Origin: Solobacterium sp.
GTDB lineage: Bacteria; Bacillota_I; Bacilli_A; Erysipelotrichales; Erysipelotrichaceae
NCBI GenBank assembly: GCA_017543005.1
Contig: JAFWEA010000131.1
Coordinates: 1 to 6,696 of the forward strand
Length of the DNA: 6,696 nt
Reading direction: 5' to 3'
The notes beneath the pieces are model-generated. The model made no database searches, had not been told where the DNA came from, and was given only the letters and a program-made list of their open reading frames with translations. A program made the position numbers and the translations under genes. Shown in pieces: positions 1-5,817 of the stretch. Position 1 is the stretch's first letter; each line of letters opens with the position of its first letter.

Positions 1-190
1 AGACCTTGACCCCGTGGATGTGGCAGTACGTGATCGCCTGCACCATCTCTTCATGATCGAAATTGCCGGCAAAAGCCCGCGCCGAAAACCCGGTGCCGCC
101 CAGGTAGACAGCATCGCATCCGGCTGCCACGGCAGCTTTCAATGCATCCATATTGCCGGCCGGAGCCAGCAGTTCAATCTTCTTCTGCAT
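1..190 (-). CDS. Peptidase U32 family protein (N-terminal 63 codons, cut by the window edge)
   Basis: Only the first 63 residues are inside the window, starting at the ATG at 190. The segment KIELLAPAGNMDALKAAV (4-21), then AGCDAVYLGG (23-32), FSARAFAGNFD (35-45) and the run to HGVKV is the characteristic start of the U32 TIM-barrel domain. The family includes collagenase-like proteases and the tRNA/rRNA hydroxylation factors TrhP and RlhA. The YLGGTGFSAR stretch looks closer to the RlhA/large-U32 branch than to TrhP, but the zinc/cluster cysteines and C-terminal domains that would settle this lie beyond the edge. The start lies 17 nt inside the glycosylase gene and has no good Shine-Dalgarno, so translation is probably coupled. 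Confidence 0.85.
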   Translation of the reverse strand, partial: MQKKIELLAPAGNMDALKAAVAAGCDAVYLGGTGFSARAFAGNFDHEEMVQAITYCHIHGVKV

Positions 191-677
191 ATGTTCGGAT
201 AATCTGATAGGCCCTGATTAAATCGTCCATGCGCATCCTGGCATTCGCCCCGGATGTACTGGGCAAGGCAATATGCGGCAGTTCACACTGCACATACTGT
301 TCGTAAAGCCGGCTGGCTTTTGTCCCGGTTGTGAAGACGGCCCTGATCTTCGTACCGGCCGCAAAAGATGCAATATCGTTAACGCTGACATCGGTTATGG
401 ACGCATCCGAGCTGCCGTGTATGCGGCAGGAACGGATGACATCCCACAGGGCGATGCCGTGATCCAGGCAGAACTGCCGGCGGTCAGTGATCTCGGTTTC
501 GAAGACCGCTGCCATCACCCGCCAGAACCGGTTGCCCGGATTGGCATAGTAGAAGTTCTTCTCACGTGATACAACCGATGGGAATGAACCAAGAATGAGC
601 ACTTTTGCGTGCTCATTCCAGACAGGTTCAAACGGATGAATCAACAGCGGCTCAGTGGGAATCAACGTCGTAGACAC
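174..677 (-). CDS. DNA-deoxyinosine (hypoxanthine) glycosylase, uracil-DNA glycosylase superfamily
   Basis: Predicted to remove hypoxanthine, formed by adenine deamination, from DNA as the first step of base-excision repair. The motifs fit the HDG branch (UDG family 6): LILGSFPSVVSRE at 27-39 (motif 1), then FYYANPGNRFW at 42-52, with the Asn in the expected N-R-F-W context, TTGTKAS at 116-122, and ALPSTSGANARM at 137-148 (motif-2 region). The length of 167 residues is normal for this small single-domain family. The start is a GTG with AAGGAA 7 nt upstream; a TTG at codon 5 or 12 is an alternative. The gene overlaps the serine dehydratase by 26 nt and the downstream U32 gene by 17 nt, so it is probably co-translated with both. 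Substrate range is inferred from the family; a broader G/U or G/T mismatch activity is possible. Confidence 0.88.
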   Translation of the reverse strand: MSTTLIPTEPLLIHPFEPVWNEHAKVLILGSFPSVVSREKNFYYANPGNRFWRVMAAVFETEITDRRQFCLDHGIALWDVIRSCRIHGSSDASITDVSVNDIASFAAGTKIRAVFTTGTKASRLYEQYVQCELPHIALPSTSGANARMRMDDLIRAYQIIRTYAEED

Positions 678-1869
678 TGAGGTATTCCTTGGCCAGACCG
701 CCTTCGGAAGTTTCCTTGAGTTCGATCGGAATCATCTCACCGGTTTCATTCATGGTATGAACAACCATGTCGAAGGTGATGACATGATCCTTGATCTTGG
801 ACATATGTCTGGACAGCAGCGCTGCGTCCCTGGCTCTCAGGATGCCCATGCCGTTTCTTTCAATGCACGGGATCATGACATAACCCAGCACCGGGTCGCA
901 GGTCAGGCCAAGGTTGTGTTCCATGCCGATTTCAGCTGCGTATTCGATCTGTTCAATGGATTCCCCTTCCAGATAGGCAATGGCGGCAGCGGCCATGGAT
1001 ACGGCTGCACCGACTTCTGCCTGACAGCCGCCCACTGCCCCGGAAATGGTGGCATTGGTCTTGATGACATTGCCGAAGACACCGCCGACAGCCAGCGCGT
1101 CAACAACCTGCTCACGCGGAAAATCGCGATCCTTGATATAGTAATAAACCATGGCAGCGATGATGCCGCAGGAGCCCAGTGTCGGTCCGGTAACGCTCAT
1201 ATGACCGTCTGCACTTTCTTCACAGGCCGCATACGCATAGGCCATCAGCCGCACGGTGTCACGTTCGGCAGCGCCACAGATGCGGGACTGTTCATAGAGG
1301 GCCTTGGCACTCCGCAGCAGCGCCAGCTTGCCCGGCAGATGTCCTTCGGCATTCAGCCCGCGCTTAACGGCATCGATTTCTGCATCAACAATTTCACTCA
1401 GGAAATACTTGAGATCCGGTTCATAAGAATATACATACTGCGGCAGAGTAATGTTTTCTCTCTGCAGCCGGTCATAGACTTCTTTCCAGTTCTTTTCGGT
1501 ATAGAGATCATCATTCCATTCCAGATGCTTCTCCTTGATGCGGATACTGCCGCCGCCGACCGAGAAGATTGTCCACTTGTGCTGTTCAACATGATCATCA
1601 TCAAAGGCGGTCAGATAAAAGCCGTTCGGGAACTCTTCTTCCCAGTCAAGTGAGAATTTGACTTCAGTATGTCCGGGCAGTGAATTGATGATGATGGCAT
1701 CGGTATGATGGCCCTTGCCGGTCAGTGAAAGCGAACCGAACAGTTCTGCTTCATAATACGGATACGGTCCGAATTCTTCGACAAAGAGCTTGCAGGCCCG
1801 ATGCGGTGCGATTGTGTGGGAACTGCTTGGACCAGGTCCCACCTTGTAGAGTTCTTTTAATGACTGCAT
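652..1869 (-). CDS. L-serine dehydratase (L-serine ammonia-lyase), iron-sulfur-dependent, single-chain form
   Basis: Converts L-serine to pyruvate and ammonia using a [4Fe-4S] cluster; cytosolic. A serine-dehydratase beta domain covers about residues 1-145, with the signature VGPGPSSSHT at 10-19 and SVGGG at 103-107. The alpha domain covers about 160-400. Cys234 (in GPTLGSCG), Cys282 (in GAVGGCQAE) and Cys324 (in LGLTCDP) sit in the conserved cluster-ligand contexts. At 405 residues it is shorter than E. coli SdaA (454). It ends DVDSH and lacks the C-terminal cysteine described as a fourth cluster ligand in the Legionella enzyme, so the regulatory tail may differ. GGGGAG lies 9 nt before the ATG, giving strong independent initiation despite the 13-nt overlap with holA. 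The symbol is left blank because sdaA/sdhA naming varies for fused forms. Confidence 0.95.
   Translation of the reverse strand: MQSLKELYKVGPGPSSSHTIAPHRACKLFVEEFGPYPYYEAELFGSLSLTGKGHHTDAIIINSLPGHTEVKFSLDWEEEFPNGFYLTAFDDDHVEQHKWTIFSVGGGSIRIKEKHLEWNDDLYTEKNWKEVYDRLQRENITLPQYVYSYEPDLKYFLSEIVDAEIDAVKRGLNAEGHLPGKLALLRSAKALYEQSRICGAAERDTVRLMAYAYAACEESADGHMSVTGPTLGSCGIIAAMVYYYIKDRDFPREQVVDALAVGGVFGNVIKTNATISGAVGGCQAEVGAAVSMAAAAIAYLEGESIEQIEYAAEIGMEHNLGLTCDPVLGYVMIPCIERNGMGILRARDAALLSRHMSKIKDHVITFDMVVHTMNETGEMIPIELKETSEGGLAKEYLSVYDVDSH
685..690 (-). promoter_or_regulatory. Ribosome binding site for the DNA glycosylase gene
   Basis: AAGGAA on the minus strand, inside the end of the serine dehydratase gene, lies 7 nt before a GTG at 677. 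It supports GTG as the start of the glycosylase; no ATG lies near the expected N-terminus. Confidence 0.6.
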
Positions 1870-2867
1870 TGTTTTATTCTCCCCAGAAGGAATTGTTCAA
1901 ATCCTTCTTTACCTCCTACGGTACCGTTCTTGATCTGCTGATCCAGGGTGGCCAGCCGGTCAAGAAGTGCCAGTATATCCTTTGATGTCATGCCCCGGGC
2001 ACTGCGCAGCTCCCGTTCAGGAAACCGGCGGCCGGTATACTTTTCGATCCGGTCAAAGGACATGCCGCATTCGTCACATCTGACTACATTATATACACTT
2101 CTCAGCCGGTAAGCCAGCAGCGGGATCACGGCCTGATGTGACATTCTTTCAATGGTAATCAGTTCATCGAGGTACCTCATCATTCCGGCCGCATCACCAC
2201 GCAGGAATGCATCCCCGAATTTCCAGACGTTGACCTCCGGATTTACCGGGATCAGATGTTCAATATCAATGCGGTCCAGATCGCTGACCCCGTACAGCAG
2301 CAGCTTGTCCATGGCCTTGTAAAACTGGGTGGTGCTGCCGTCAATACGCTCATCGAGTTCCTGCCTGGCTTCCCGAGTCAGATGCAGGTTGTTCTCCCGC
2401 AGCGTCCGGTCAATTTCGATATTCAGTTCATTGCGGGACATCTGGCTGAAGGTCCGATGCTGGACAGTCTTATCGAACCAGGAAGAAAGAACCTTGTATT
2501 CCTTCGTCCGTTTGTCGGCATCATAGCCGAAGCAGTACAGGATCAGGTCTGCTTCATCATTCGGATCGGCACAGTAGCGCTCCAGCAGCCGGGCAATATT
2601 CTGATCTTTTGTTTCACTCTTGGCAGGTGTTTCCTTGCGGCTGCGCGAGCTCTGCAGAAAATACGGACTGTCGATAATAACAGTCCGCTTATCCCCAAAC
2701 AGAGATATTGTACTGCATGCTGAAAGAGCATCCGCCAGACTGAAGGATGAACGGACGGAACCGTCGATATTCTGAATATTTTCCGGCAGGACACCCGACT
2801 TGCGGATGATATCCTGACGGGCCTTGGCCATGCGGTATGTTTCCGTACCTTCCAGCAGATAGATCAT
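1857..2867 (-). CDS. holA: DNA polymerase III subunit delta
   Basis: The delta subunit of the clamp-loader complex, which opens the beta sliding clamp and loads it on primed DNA. At 336 residues it has normal length. The N-terminus MIYLLEGTETYRM matches the family opening (MIYL-xx-GEE). The AAA+-like region without a functional P-loop spans about residues 1-140, with SLFGDKRTVIIDSP at 55-68. A middle helical domain covers about 140-210, and the C-terminal collar, starting NPEVNVWKFGDAFLRGD (209-225) and ending in LDQQIKNGTVGGKEGFEQFLLG, covers the rest. The comEC-holA order is typical of Bacillota. The ATG shares four bases with the comEC stop (ATGA), and no Shine-Dalgarno is visible at normal spacing, so translation is probably coupled to comEC or leaderless. 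The stop lies inside the next gene (13-nt overlap). Confidence 0.95.
   Translation of the reverse strand: MIYLLEGTETYRMAKARQDIIRKSGVLPENIQNIDGSVRSSFSLADALSACSTISLFGDKRTVIIDSPYFLQSSRSRKETPAKSETKDQNIARLLERYCADPNDEADLILYCFGYDADKRTKEYKVLSSWFDKTVQHRTFSQMSRNELNIEIDRTLRENNLHLTREARQELDERIDGSTTQFYKAMDKLLLYGVSDLDRIDIEHLIPVNPEVNVWKFGDAFLRGDAAGMMRYLDELITIERMSHQAVIPLLAYRLRSVYNVVRCDECGMSFDRIEKYTGRRFPERELRSARGMTSKDILALLDRLATLDQQIKNGTVGGKEGFEQFLLGRIKQCSH
1953..1973. repeat. 21-nt direct repeat, holA copy (20/21 identical to 4163-4183)
   Basis: This copy lies near the 3' end of holA and encodes LALLDRL (residues 299-305) in the C-terminal helical collar domain, where a Leu-rich helix is normal. The partner copy is in comEC. 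The copies have the same orientation and are about 2.2 kb apart. Confidence 0.85.
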
Positions 2868-4819
2868 GTGTTTATTATATCAATCTTTCTCTGTGCGGTC
2901 ACAAGCAAGTTCATACGGGGCAGGAAGAAGATGGAGACATCCCCTTCCTTTCTGGTTGTAAGATACGGTACATGGGCGTTATTCAAACGTTCGAGCACCT
3001 GGGGATCGGGATGATGATAAATGCTGTAGGCACCGCAGGATATGACCGCAAGCCGGGGCTGGATGGCATTGAGCAGTTCCGCTGCTGTGCCGGTCTGGCT
3101 GCCGTGATGCGACAGCTTGAGCACATCAGCCCGCAGGTTTCCGTACTGCCGGATGAGTCTTCGCTCGACGTCCTGTGAGATGTCGCCTGTAAACAGAAAC
3201 TTAAGATGATTTACTTCGGTATAAATCACCTGGGAATTGTCATTGTCGTTGTCTGACCGGGCAGGGTTCAGTTCCAGCAAAAGAAACGGTCCCTTCTGCC
3301 ACTGTCCGAAGGATCCGGTGATTACCGGACAGCGGTATTCGGCAGACAGTCTTTCTGCATTGCCGGAATGATCATTGTCATCATGCGAGACAAAGATGGC
3401 GTCCAGATGCCGGATTCCCTTCGCATTGAGCAGGTTGACGATGTTGTCGTGCTGTGATAGCTTGCCGGTATCGATCAGGATATTGCCACGGTTTAAGGGT
3501 GCCCGCAGCAGAAAGCAGTCCCCCTGCCCAACATTGAGAAAAGTAATCTCACCCAGCGGATGGAACAGCCCGCCCAGCAGGAAAAGATACAGCAGTGCCG
3601 TGATGATCGGCAGGCGTTTTTTATGGCGGCGGAATGTGGCTGCCAGCAGCAGAAAGAACGGCAGGCCGAAACCGAGAAGATTACCCGGTATGGCAAACGG
3701 CTGCAGCAGTCTGCCCAGGCTGTCAACCGCATCTGCAATCGGGACAATGGGAAACAACGGGATGAATACAGTGAGACAGCTCAGCCAGATCAGCAGGCCG
3801 CTGAGCATCCTCAGTGCAGGAAACAGCAGGATACGGACCGGATTGACGACGCTGTCGGAAAGACTGGCAAGTATGGAAAGAAACAGGAATCTCTGCAGCC
3901 GGCCGGACATTTCACCGGAAAGAAACATGCGGTATGCCATGATCAGCTGAAAGCCTGTACTGGCTGCCGCTTCCGGATACACCAGCAGCATCAATGCCGC
4001 GGTGAGGCCTGCCCGCTCATGCCTGGTCAAATCCCTGTCATTCAATAAACCGTAGACCAACCGTTGCGTCAGCATCAGCGGGAAATGATAGAAAATACAG
4101 AGAAACAGATTCAGCCGGCGCATCAGCTTCTCCCGGCGGCTGCCGGACAATTTACTTTTCAGCAGCCGGTCGAGAAGTGCCAGGGCGGCCGTCCAGGAAA
4201 ACCCGCTGTCTTCCAGCAGGCCGGCAAATGAATAGTCTTTGTTCCGGACGCCCAGCAGGATCCGCTGCAGGATAGCCCCTGTTTCTTCGTTGTAATGCGT
4301 CTGCAGGTATTTCTGCAGCAAGCTGCGCATGGTGGGCAGCTGATAGTGTACCGTTACACTATCGGCATGCATCACCGCAATGATGCCCTGCCGCCGGCAC
4401 CAGTCAGAGAAAGAAAAACGATAGAAACCGGGACTGTCCTGCGGTTTTTCAGGTGTTCCGGTGACTGTGACAAAACTGTCATAGCGAAGTTGCTGATCGG
4501 TATAGATCATGATCCGGCTGAAAGCAGTCTGTACTGTCACGTAGGTCTCCTGCACCCTGATGACGCGGCCGCTGATTATGTCTTTTGGGATTGGCGCGGG
4601 AATGGAAACGGTGCAGCAGAAAAGAAGTATGAGGACCGCCGGCCAGTGCGCACTTTTTACCCGCATCCAGTAGACCAGCGTCAGCAGTACCGCTGCCGGC
4701 AATGAGAATCCTTTCGGGATATGCCGCTGCACGAAAAACAGGATGGCCAGAAGCTGGGCATAATGCACCAGTTCCCTGCCGGTTGCCTCAAAGCGTGATG
4801 AAAGCCGCAATCTTTTCAT
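2864..4819 (-). CDS. comEC: ComEC/Rec2 family DNA-uptake channel protein, with a divergent competence domain
   Basis: Polytopic membrane protein thought to carry single-stranded DNA across the membrane during transformation. The N-terminus holds hydrophobic segments (about 18-71), then an OB-like DUF4131 region (about 80-160). The competence membrane domain follows (about 165-395), with a GFQL motif at 289-292 but no recognisable AISGLH-type motif where it is expected (about 205-216). Further membrane segments reach about 420. A metallo-beta-lactamase-like domain occupies 424-635: NVGQGD (429-434), ILIDTG (447-452), SHDDNDHSG (478-486, the HxDxDH form seen in many ComEC proteins), FTGD (543-546), LSHHGS (569-574) and HHPDPQV (602-608). 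At 651 residues it is shorter than the common 700-800. The ATG at 4819 has only a poorly spaced AAGGG and overlaps comEA by 32 nt. An in-frame GTG at 4768 (codon 18) follows AGGGA and lies after the comEA stop, so it is a credible alternative start. The stop overlaps holA as ATGA. Confidence 0.92.
   Translation of the reverse strand: MKRLRLSSRFEATGRELVHYAQLLAILFFVQRHIPKGFSLPAAVLLTLVYWMRVKSAHWPAVLILLFCCTVSIPAPIPKDIISGRVIRVQETYVTVQTAFSRIMIYTDQQLRYDSFVTVTGTPEKPQDSPGFYRFSFSDWCRRQGIIAVMHADSVTVHYQLPTMRSLLQKYLQTHYNEETGAILQRILLGVRNKDYSFAGLLEDSGFSWTAALALLDRLLKSKLSGSRREKLMRRLNLFLCIFYHFPLMLTQRLVYGLLNDRDLTRHERAGLTAALMLLVYPEAAASTGFQLIMAYRMFLSGEMSGRLQRFLFLSILASLSDSVVNPVRILLFPALRMLSGLLIWLSCLTVFIPLFPIVPIADAVDSLGRLLQPFAIPGNLLGFGLPFFLLLAATFRRHKKRLPIITALLYLFLLGGLFHPLGEITFLNVGQGDCFLLRAPLNRGNILIDTGKLSQHDNIVNLLNAKGIRHLDAIFVSHDDNDHSGNAERLSAEYRCPVITGSFGQWQKGPFLLLELNPARSDNDNDNSQVIYTEVNHLKFLFTGDISQDVERRLIRQYGNLRADVLKLSHHGSQTGTAAELLNAIQPRLAVISCGAYSIYHHPDPQVLERLNNAHVPYLTTRKEGDVSIFFLPRMNLLVTAQRKIDIINT
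2874..2882 (-). promoter_or_regulatory. Extended -10-like element immediately before holA
   Basis: The minus strand reads TG-A-TATAAT, then AAACAC and the holA ATG. The ten bases TGATATAATA are identical to those of the probable greA promoter. The hexamer ends only 6 nt before the ATG, so initiation at the usual spacing would begin at or next to the start codon and give a leaderless holA mRNA. A weak TTGTGA lies 19 nt upstream as a possible -35. It may simply be AT-rich coding sequence at the end of comEC (encoding DII), so it is called with low confidence. Confidence 0.3.
4163..4183. repeat. 21-nt direct repeat, comEC copy (20/21 identical to 1953-1973)
   Basis: On the minus strand both copies encode LALLDRL in the same reading phase; they differ by one base (position 4172 against 1962). 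This copy lies in the comEC competence domain exactly where the usual AISGLH motif should be. See the holA copy at 1953-1973. Confidence 0.85.
4342..4363. repeat. Perfect 9-bp inverted repeat inside comEC
   Basis: GATAGTGTA (4342-4350) and TACACTATC (4355-4363) are exact reverse complements around a 4-nt loop. In the comEC mRNA this would form a 9-bp stem with an ACGG loop, covering the codons for DSVTVHY (residues about 153-159). No function is known. A repeat of this size can arise by chance in a window of this length. Confidence 0.85.
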
Positions 4820-5261
4820 ATTTTGCCGGTCCGATCCCTTTTACCTGCTGGATGTCTTCCAGCTTCTGAAACAGGCCGTTTTCCGTCCGGTAGGCAATGA
4901 TTTTCTCGGCCGTGGCCGGACCGATGCCCGGCAGCAATACCAGTTCTTCCAGCGGCGCGGTGTTGATGGAGACCTGCAGGACGGACTCTTCTCTTCGCAC
5001 CGGGATGTTCAGCACATCATGATCATTGAGCACCTGTTCCGGATTCAGCAGGCCCGGATCGGCATCTTCGCTGAGTTCGATTTCCTGCAGGGCATCCCGG
5101 ACGGTGGCGTGCAGCGGCAGTGTCAGTGAATCCGGCCGGTCGGCTGCCCCGGTAACTGTGATGGTGATCGTATCCTCCTGCAGGCTGTCAATATCGTATG
5201 CCGTCATCTGTATGGACAGGCTCAGCAGGAACAACACGAAAAAAATAAGCAGCTGTTTCAT
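4788..5261 (-). CDS. comEA: ComEA family competence DNA receptor
   Basis: Membrane-anchored protein that binds double-stranded DNA at the cell surface and hands it to the ComEC channel during natural transformation. Three parts are visible: an N-terminal hydrophobic anchor or uncleaved signal (residues about 4-19), an SLBB-like beta-grasp region (about 30-87), and a C-terminal helix-hairpin-helix DNA-binding domain (about 97-157). The last holds two GIGPA hairpins, LPGIGPATAEKI at 110-121 and VKGIGPAKYEKI at 140-151, after the typical SINTAPLEEL entry. At 157 residues it is somewhat shorter than the roughly 200 of Bacillus ComEA, mostly from a short linker, but no domain is missing. A strong GGAGG lies 6 nt before the ATG. 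comEC follows directly; there is no comEB. Expression may be linked to greA read-through or to a separate signal in the 44-nt gap. Confidence 0.93.
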   Translation of the reverse strand: MKQLLIFFVLFLLSLSIQMTAYDIDSLQEDTITITVTGAADRPDSLTLPLHATVRDALQEIELSEDADPGLLNPEQVLNDHDVLNIPVRREESVLQVSINTAPLEELVLLPGIGPATAEKIIAYRTENGLFQKLEDIQQVKGIGPAKYEKIAAFITL

Positions 5262-5305
5262 GGGAAACCTCCGCTTATTTTATTCGCATCTTCTGTATGA
5301 ATTGC

Positions 5306-5776
5306 TTACTTGACTTTGACAATCATGACCTGATACGGCTTCTTGACCGGTACGGTTACGGTGGAACCGATCCGCTTGTCAAGGATGGCCTGGGCCAGCG
5401 GTGTCTCGTTGGACAGCTTGCCGTTGAGCGGGTCTGCTTCGGTGGAACCGACGATTGTATAATCCGCTTCCAGTTCGGTATCCATGAACTTGATCGTTAC
5501 CGTGGAACCGATTCTGACAGTCTTGGAACCGCCCTTCTTGGTATCGATGATTTCATAGTTGGCCAGCTGGTATTCCAGTTCGGCAATCCGCGCTTCAACC
5601 TGTGCCTGCATGTCACGGGCGGCATCGTAGTCGGCGTTTTCGGAAAGGTCGCCGAGGGCTCTGGCTTCCTTCAGTTCCTGCTTGACTTCCTCACGGACAA
5701 CATGGACCAGGTTATTATATTCATCCTGAAGTTTCTTTAGACCTTCTTCGGTAACATAGATTTTCTCGTCTGCCAT
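5306..5776 (-). CDS. greA: Transcription elongation factor GreA
   Basis: Binds the secondary channel of RNA polymerase and stimulates cleavage of the nascent RNA 3' end in backtracked complexes, which rescues arrested elongation. With the ATG at 5776 the protein is 156 residues, close to the usual 157-158. The N-terminal antiparallel coiled coil covers about residues 8-76, with the acidic tip GDLSENADY at 42-50; Asp43 and Glu46 match the conserved acidic pair that coordinates the catalytic Mg2+. A FKBP-like C-terminal domain follows at about 82-156, with the family signature SNETPLAQAILDKRIGSTV at 122-140. An in-frame GTG three codons upstream (5785) lies within the Shine-Dalgarno and is unlikely to be the start. 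The gene has its own likely promoter in the end of udk and is followed by a 44-nt gap and comEA. Confidence 0.97.
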   Translation of the reverse strand: MADEKIYVTEEGLKKLQDEYNNLVHVVREEVKQELKEARALGDLSENADYDAARDMQAQVEARIAELEYQLANYEIIDTKKGGSKTVRIGSTVTIKFMDTELEADYTIVGSTEADPLNGKLSNETPLAQAILDKRIGSTVTVPVKKPYQVMIVKVK

Positions 5777-5783
5777 AGTAATC

Positions 5784-5790
5784 ACTCCTT
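5784..5790 (-). promoter_or_regulatory. greA ribosome binding site
   Basis: AAGGAGT on the minus strand lies 7 nt before the ATG at 5776. An in-frame GTG at 5785 overlaps this site and cannot use it, so the site fixes the greA start three codons later, at MADEKIY. Confidence 0.85.
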
Positions 5791-5808
5791 TATTTTTTTC
5801 GCCTGTGT

Positions 5809-5817
5809 ATTATATCA
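5809..5817 (-). promoter_or_regulatory. Probable extended -10 promoter for greA
   Basis: Read on the minus strand, the sequence is TG-A-TATAAT: a perfect -10 hexamer (5814-5809) with the TGn extension (5817-5815). It overlaps the last codons and stop of udk. A start of transcription about 7 nt downstream would leave a leader of roughly 25 nt containing the greA Shine-Dalgarno. No convincing -35 hexamer is present 16-18 nt upstream, which is acceptable for an extended -10 site. The promoter would allow greA, and perhaps the com genes behind it, to be expressed apart from udk. Confidence 0.6.

Noticed and set aside
479..543. Glycosylase read as a generic MUG/family-4 uracil glycosylase
   Set aside because: The GSFPSVxSRE, NRFW and LPSTSxAN motifs fit the hypoxanthine-glycosylase branch better, and the iron-sulfur cysteines of family 4 are absent.
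655..1653. 332-codon open frame on the plus strand opposite the serine dehydratase
   Set aside because: It is fully antisense to a well-conserved gene, and its translation shows no recognisable family. Its openness is explained by codon composition of the real gene.
1886..1907. Imperfect hairpin (GAAGGA...TCCTTC) at the end of holA as a terminator
   Set aside because: The stem is only 6 bp with a wide loop and no T-tract follows on the minus strand. It is followed directly by the sda Shine-Dalgarno, so termination is unlikely.
3480..3490. Loss of catalytic metal site in the ComEC hydrolase domain because the motif is HDDNDH rather than HxHxDH
   Set aside because: HxDxDH is common in the ComEC branch of the metallo-beta-lactamase fold, so the substitution is normal there. 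The motif itself is encoded near 3368-3385.
3375..4048. Two overlapping plus-strand open frames opposite comEC (191 and 162 codons)
   Set aside because: They are low-complexity, Gln/Arg-rich translations antisense to a protein with clear motifs in the other frame; treated as shadows.
5262..5305. Intrinsic terminator between greA and comEA
   Set aside because: No inverted repeat with a following T-run is visible in the 44-nt gap.
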